From NCBI GenBank assembly GCA_964405235.1, contig CAYONG010000235.1, positions 1-8,339 on the forward strand: 8,339 bases of DNA, given 5' to 3'. Shown here in pieces: positions 4,922 through 8,339 of this stretch (positions are counted from its first letter, which is position 1; every line of letters begins with the position of its first letter). The translations under genes and the position numbers were made by a program. The notes under the pieces were generated by a model. The model did not search any database, was not told the origin of the DNA, and saw nothing but the letters and a program-made list of their open reading frames with translations. Source of the DNA: WS-11 sp964405235. GTDB lineage: Bacteria; Eisenbacteria; RBG-16-71-46.

Positions 4922-6729
4922 CACACCTCCACCTCGGCGGTCCGCTCCATGCGCTCCGGGGCCGAGACCCCCATCAGCGAGAGGCCGTTGGCGATCACCT
5001 GGCGCGCGGCCTCCGCCAGCATCAAGCGCGCCCGCGACCGCTCGAGGTCGTCCGTCACCACGCGGCAGGCATGGTAGAAACGGTGGAAATCGGCGGCGGT
5101 CTCCATGAGAAAGGTCGGGATGCGATGCGGCTCGCGCGCGGCCGCCGCCCCGCGCACCACCTCGGGGTAGGTCGAGAGCTTGCGGATCAGCGTCGCGGCC
5201 TCGGCAATGGCGAGCTCCCCGGCGGGGAACTGGACTCCGGTGGCCGGGGTCAGCCCCTTCTCGGCCGCAAACCGAAGGAGCGAGGCGATGCGCGCGTGGG
5301 CGTACTGCACGTAGTACGCCGGGTTCTCGTCGTTCTGCTGCCGCGCCAGGTCGAGGTCGAAGTCCAGGTGCGCGCTGGTCGAACGCATGAGGAAGAAGAA
5401 CTTGGCGCAGTCCGCGCCGATGTCGTCCATCAGGTCGCGCAGCGTGACGAACTCGCCCGCCCGCTTGCTCATCTTGACCGGCTGCCCGCCCGACAGGAGG
5501 TTTACCTGTTGCACGATGATGACCTCGAGGAAACCGCCCTCGAAACCCAGGGCGCCGAGCGCCGCCTGCATGCGCGCCACGTGGCCGTGATGATCCGGGC
5601 CCCAGAGATCGATCGCGCGCCGAAACCCACGCGCGTGCTTGTCGCGGTGATAGGCGATGTCGGGCAGCAGGTAGGTGGGCACACCGTTCCCGCGCACCAG
5701 CACGCGGTCCTTCTCGTCGCCGAACTTCGACGTGCGCAGCCAGGTCGCCTCGCCGCGCTCCGGGCCCAACTCGCGCCCGCCCTCCCCGGACCCGCCCGCT
5801 TCCCGCCCGCCCGTCTCCAGCCCGCTCGTTTCCAGATCGGCGTTCTCGGCGCCCCCCTCCGGCACCGTCGCGCGGTAGACGACGCCGCGCGCCTCGAGCG
5901 CCCGGAGCGTCTCACCCACCGCGCCCGCCTCGTGCAGTGTGGATTCGCGGAACCAGCGCGCGAACTCCGCGCCGTACGCCGATAGATCCTCCCGTTGTGA
6001 TGTGATCATGCGCTCCAGCGCCCGGTCCCGGAACCAGGCGGTCCCGCCCTCCCGCGCCAGCGCGGCGCGCGCCTCGGCCTCGGGCAGGGCCGCCGCGATG
6101 TCGCGCAGGTACTCACCCTGATAACCGTCGGCGGGGAACTCACGCGGTGTCCCGATGCGCTCGGCGAACCGGGTGGCCACCGATTCCCCCAGCAGCTCCA
6201 CCTGGCGACCGGCGTCGTTGATGTAGAACTCGCCCTCCGACCGATGCCCGGTCGCCTCGAGCAGCCGGACCAGCGTCGAGCCGACCGCGGCGGCGCGGGC
6301 GTTGACCACGTTGAGCGGGCCGGTGGGGTTGGCGCTCACGTACTCGACCAGGATCGGCTCGGGAGCGCCGAGCGCCGAGCGGCCGAAGGCACCGCCCTCG
6401 GACAGGATGCGCGCGGGGAGCCCGCCGAGGAACGCGGGCGCATAGCGGAAGTTCAGAAATCCAGGCCCTGCCACATCGACCGACGCGAACACCGAGGGAT
6501 CGCGAGGGAAGGCGGCGGCCAGCGCCTCGCCGATCGCCCGCGGCGGACGCTTGGCCTCGCGGGCGAGCCCCAGCGCGAGGTTGGTCGTCCAGTCTCCGTG
6601 GGCGGGATCACGTGGCACCGCCAATTCGATGCGCGCGAGATTCCCGGGCGTGTGAAGGCCGATCGCGCTCAGCGCTTCGGCCAGACCCTCAGTGAGCGTC
6701 GCCCAGATCAAGGTCCACCTTGCGCGCAT
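4921..6729 (-). CDS. argS: Arginyl-tRNA synthetase with atypical HIGH motif
   Basis: Class I aminoacyl-tRNA synthetase that charges tRNA-Arg in the cytosol. 602 residues from ATG 6729, slightly longer than the usual 550-590. Seen in order: N-terminal additional domain (1-110), VEYVSANPTGPL leading into the HIGH position, which here is NVVN (140-143), FYINDAGRQVELLG, the catalytic-domain segment WLRTSKFGDEKDRVLVR, DIAYHRDKHARGFRRAIDLWGPDHHGHV, the signature KMSKRAG (419-425), and the anticodon-binding alpha-helical region with NPAYYVQYAHARI. Residues ~290-328 are a Gly/Glu-rich insert built of five 5-residue repeats, absent from typical ArgS. The ATG lies 41 bases inside rsfS and has no spaced Shine-Dalgarno; TTG 6711 is an alternative. 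The longer open frame up to 7023 is a shadow of rsfS. Identification is secure; the motif change is discussed separately. Confidence 0.96.
   Translation of the reverse strand: MRARWTLIWATLTEGLAEALSAIGLHTPGNLARIELAVPRDPAHGDWTTNLALGLAREAKRPPRAIGEALAAAFPRDPSVFASVDVAGPGFLNFRYAPAFLGGLPARILSEGGAFGRSALGAPEPILVEYVSANPTGPLNVVNARAAAVGSTLVRLLEATGHRSEGEFYINDAGRQVELLGESVATRFAERIGTPREFPADGYQGEYLRDIAAALPEAEARAALAREGGTAWFRDRALERMITSQREDLSAYGAEFARWFRESTLHEAGAVGETLRALEARGVVYRATVPEGGAENADLETSGLETGGREAGGSGEGGRELGPERGEATWLRTSKFGDEKDRVLVRGNGVPTYLLPDIAYHRDKHARGFRRAIDLWGPDHHGHVARMQAALGALGFEGGFLEVIIVQQVNLLSGGQPVKMSKRAGEFVTLRDLMDDIGADCAKFFFLMRSTSAHLDFDLDLARQQNDENPAYYVQYAHARIASLLRFAAEKGLTPATGVQFPAGELAIAEAATLIRKLSTYPEVVRGAAAAREPHRIPTFLMETAADFHRFYHACRVVTDDLERSRARLMLAEAARQVIANGLSLMGVSAPERMERTAEVEV
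5761..5835 (-). repeat. Five-copy imperfect 15-base tandem repeat inside argS
   Basis: On the minus strand five 15-base units run head to tail and encode LETSG, LETGG, REAGG, SGEGG and RELGP. The first two differ at only two bases; later units have drifted but keep the GGGCGGG-like end. The array stays in frame and makes a flexible Gly/Glu-rich loop (residues ~299-323) just before the WLRTSKFGDEKDRVLV segment. Its likely origin is slippage or unequal exchange in GC-rich DNA. Confidence 0.7.
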
Positions 6730-7075
6730 CTCCCCAGAGCCGTTCGAGCAGGTAGTACTCGCGGGTCTTCTCGTGGAACACGTGCACGACGATCTCCACG
6801 TAGTCGAGCAGCACCCAGCGCCGGCCTGCGAGCCCCTCGACGTGCCACGGGGACGCGCCCAGCTCGTGGAGCATTTCCTCCACCGCCTCGGCGATCGCCT
6901 TGACCTGCACTTCGCTCGCGCCCGAGCAGATGAGGAAGTAGTCCGCCACGCCGGCCAGGCTGCGCAGGTCGAGCGCCACCGGGTCGTGCGCCTTCTTGCC
7001 CACCGCAGCCGCCGCGGCGGCACGCAGGAGCTTGAGCGCAGAGTTGCGCGCGGGCGCGCGCTTTCGGGCGGTCAT
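6689..7075 (-). CDS. rsfS: Ribosomal silencing factor RsfS
   Basis: Small cytosolic protein that binds ribosomal protein L14 (uL14) on the 50S subunit and blocks 30S joining, lowering translation under nutrient limitation. The 128 residues match the family. The fold is recognisable by AHDPVALDLRSLAGVADYFLIC (29-50, the DLR...DYF block), SGASEVQVKAIAEAVEE (51-67) and the C-terminal block WVLLDYVEIVVHVFHEKTREYYLLERLWGDA (87-117), which holds the family's D-V-VH-F and YY-LE-LWGDA positions. The ATG at 7075 is chosen because it gives a family-length N terminus; AAGGA lies about 12 bases upstream, a little far. The longer frame to 7291 only shadows the polyprenyl synthase gene. It starts 44 bases after that gene and overlaps argS by 41 bases. 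RsfS genes often sit near NAD, tRNA or ribosome functions. Identification is secure. Confidence 0.95.
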   Translation of the reverse strand: MTARKRAPARNSALKLLRAAAAAAVGKKAHDPVALDLRSLAGVADYFLICSGASEVQVKAIAEAVEEMLHELGASPWHVEGLAGRRWVLLDYVEIVVHVFHEKTREYYLLERLWGDARKVDLDLGDAH

Positions 7076-7119
7076 GGCGGGGCGCGTTCCTTTGGAGGGT
7101 ACGCTTCGGGACGGGCGGG

Positions 7120-8100
7120 TCAGTGGTCGCGGCGGACGGCGTAATCGATGGCCCGGTCCAGGGCCTGGCGGGCAGCGCCGTCGCCTTCCGAGGCGAGCAA
7201 CCGCCGCGCGGCGTCGGCATGTGCGAGGGCGCGCGAGCGCGCGTACTCGAATCCCCCGCAACGCTCGACCAGCATCTTGAGCTGACCCCACTCGCGGGCC
7301 GTCCGGCGCTTGCGCAGCGCGAGACGCCTGAGGCGCCGGCGATCGGCGTCCCCGGCCTGCCGCAGGGCGGCGATCAGCGGCAACGTCACCTTGCCGTCCG
7401 CCAGATCGGAGCCGACCGGCTTGCCGGTGACCTCAGGATCCGCAAGGTAGTCGAATAGATCGTCGACGATCTGGAAGGCCAGTCCCAGCGACTCGCCGAA
7501 CCGCCGGTAGCGCCGACGCCGGCGCAGGTCCGTCCCGCCTCCGTTCAGCCCGGCGCCGATCTCGGTCGCGGCGCCGATGAGCGACCCGGTCTTGGCGCGG
7601 ATCAACTCCTCATACTGCGCCTCGGTGACATCGAGGTCGTGGGCGTACTGGAACTCGAGCGCCTCCCCGCACGACATCTCGGTCACCACGCGGGCGAGGA
7701 TCCCCATCGGGGTATCGAGCTTGTGGGTGACCAGCGTCGCCATCGCCTGCGCATAGAGGTAGTCGCCCATGATGATGGCCATCTCGTCGGTCCACAGCCC
7801 GTTGACCGTCGGGAGGCCTCGGCGCAGCCCGCTCCTGTCCACCGAGTCGTCGTGGATGAGCGCCGCCGCGTGGACCATCTCGACCACGGTCGCGCACAAC
7901 ACCGCTTCGCGGCCCAGGTTGCCGCGCAGCCGCGCGGTGAGCAGGAGCAACGTGGGACGAAACTTCTTCCCCCGGGTCGCCAGAACGTGGCCACCGACCT
8001 GGTTCAAGATCGGGATCGGGGTACGGAAGAGTTCCCGGAGATGGGCTTGCACCCGTTCCAGCTCGCGCCGCACCGGCTTCTGGACCGCGGACATCAGCAT
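7120..8100 (-). CDS. Long-chain trans-polyprenyl diphosphate synthase
   Basis: Condenses isopentenyl diphosphate onto an allylic primer to make the all-trans prenyl tail of menaquinone or ubiquinone, at the cytosolic face of the membrane. 326 residues, normal for the IspB/HepT group. Seen: GKKFRP (44-49, primer/IPP binding), first Asp-rich motif DDSVD (84-88), GEALEFQ (145-151), KTG (170-172) and second Asp-rich motif DDLFD within FQIVDDLFDYL (213-217), followed by GKPVGSDLADGKVTLPL. The residues 4-6 before DDSVD are all Ala, which in this family leaves the chain-elongation pocket open and predicts a long product; exact length cannot be told. Start ATG 8100 (or GTG 8112, ATG 8094) fits the family N terminus; none has a Shine-Dalgarno. 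The frame open to 8337 runs through a promoter and is not coding. First gene of the likely operon. Confidence 0.94.
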   Translation of the reverse strand: MLMSAVQKPVRRELERVQAHLRELFRTPIPILNQVGGHVLATRGKKFRPTLLLLTARLRGNLGREAVLCATVVEMVHAAALIHDDSVDRSGLRRGLPTVNGLWTDEMAIIMGDYLYAQAMATLVTHKLDTPMGILARVVTEMSCGEALEFQYAHDLDVTEAQYEELIRAKTGSLIGAATEIGAGLNGGGTDLRRRRRYRRFGESLGLAFQIVDDLFDYLADPEVTGKPVGSDLADGKVTLPLIAALRQAGDADRRRLRRLALRKRRTAREWGQLKMLVERCGGFEYARSRALAHADAARRLLASEGDGAARQALDRAIDYAVRRDH

Positions 8101-8122
8101 GATGGGATTCACGCGGGGCGGG

Positions 8123-8143
8123 AAGGAGAGGCCCCTACTCCTT
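8123..8143 (-). promoter_or_regulatory. Hairpin at the predicted 5' end of the prenyl synthase mRNA
   Basis: On the minus strand AAGGAG pairs with CTCCTT, and inside it AGG pairs with CCT, separated by one unpaired base, giving a nearly continuous 8-9 bp stem with a tiny loop. It begins about four bases after the transcription start predicted from the -10 box. It also buries an AAGGAG that is too far (over 35 bases) from the ATG at 8100 to act as its ribosome site. A role in mRNA stability or translation control is possible but unproven. Confidence 0.45.
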
Positions 8144-8153
8144 TGCGGGCCGC

Positions 8154-8183
8154 AGAATACGGGCGTGCGACGAAGGGTGTCAA
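8154..8183 (-). promoter_or_regulatory. Sigma-70-type promoter of the prenyl synthase-rsfS-argS-pfkB operon
   Basis: Minus strand: perfect -35 TTGACA (8178-8183), 18-base spacer, -10 TATTCT (8154-8159; 4 of 6 to TATAAT). Transcription should start near 8147, about 47 bases before ATG 8100. It lies in a non-coding gap just before the first gene of a string of close-set genes, the expected place for an operon promoter. Confidence 0.75.
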
Positions 8184-8274
8184 GCGTGCGGGCGCTCGCC
8201 CAGCCGTTTCGGAAGTCGTCGCCCCGGACTATGGCCAAATAGTTGCGGGAACGCGCCGGAGCCCGTTTTGGGGA

Positions 8275-8307
8275 GGCGCTGCGGAGTGACGCTAGTTTCG
8301 CAGCGCC
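8275..8307. repeat. Perfect 9-bp inverted repeat upstream of the operon, possible terminator of the previous gene
   Basis: Arms GGCGCTGCG (8275-8283) and CGCAGCGCC (8299-8307) are exact complements around a 15-base loop. No T tract follows on either strand, so a standard intrinsic terminator is not shown. On the minus strand the loop contains a TAG (8292-8294) that closes a frame entering from the right edge and ending GPLARALRN. It could be the tail of a neighbouring minus-strand gene, but 15 codons are too few to tell. Confidence 0.4.
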
Positions 8308-8339
8308 CTGGCGAGGGGCCCGACGATGCTCGTGCACGC

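Noticed and set aside
6730..7023. Upstream extension of the argS frame
   Set aside because: It lies wholly over rsfS, which is the recognisable gene in another frame, and has shadow composition.
8101..8337. N-terminal extension of the prenyl synthase frame to the right edge
   Set aside because: It crosses a strong promoter and an inverted repeat and adds 79 residues that no family member should have.

Overview
This is a GC-rich (clearly above 60% by eye), tightly packed bacterial window in which every gene I can support lies on the minus strand, so transcription runs from the right end to the left. The content is mostly core chromosome. A firm taxonomic placement is not possible from sequence alone. 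High GC, a sigma-54-type activator, an HD-GYP protein and an atypical ArgS signature would fit a deep-branching Gram-negative lineage such as Gemmatimonadota or Eisenbacteria, but that is a guess.

Right block (8339 to 3995): a good sigma-70-like promoter at 8154-8183 drives a transcript that begins with a compact hairpin and then encodes a long-chain trans-polyprenyl diphosphate synthase. The ribosomal silencing factor RsfS follows after 44 bases, then ArgS (41-base overlap with rsfS), then a PfkB-family sugar kinase (1-base TGATG overlap with argS). This looks like one operon for quinone side-chain synthesis, ribosome hibernation, tRNA charging and sugar or nucleoside phosphorylation. ArgS carries two oddities: its HIGH signature reads NVVN, and a five-unit 15-base tandem repeat has expanded a surface insert.

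Middle block (3994 to 2746): a conserved-looking protein of unknown function has two domains joined by a Pro/Ala/Thr linker; its C-terminal half resembles the LeuA regulatory fold. After its stop comes a very short ORF of 17 codons with a full AAGGAGGT Shine-Dalgarno at ideal distance. It encodes the hydrophobic, amphipathic peptide MDFLLIEIINFFGKAGW and is strikingly AT-rich compared with its surroundings. Next is a multi-spanning membrane HD-GYP protein, predicted to be a cyclic-di-GMP phosphodiesterase. Unknown protein, micropeptide and membrane HD-GYP sensor together are the best candidate here for an undescribed system.

Left block (2745 to 1): the HD-GYP gene overlaps purM (purine biosynthesis, AIR synthase) by one base. 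18 bases after purM, a sigma-54-dependent activator starts from a GTG with a strong Shine-Dalgarno. It enters its AAA+ domain almost at once, with no receiver or sensor domain, and runs off the left edge. No RNA genes, IS elements, CRISPR arrays or plus-strand genes were found.
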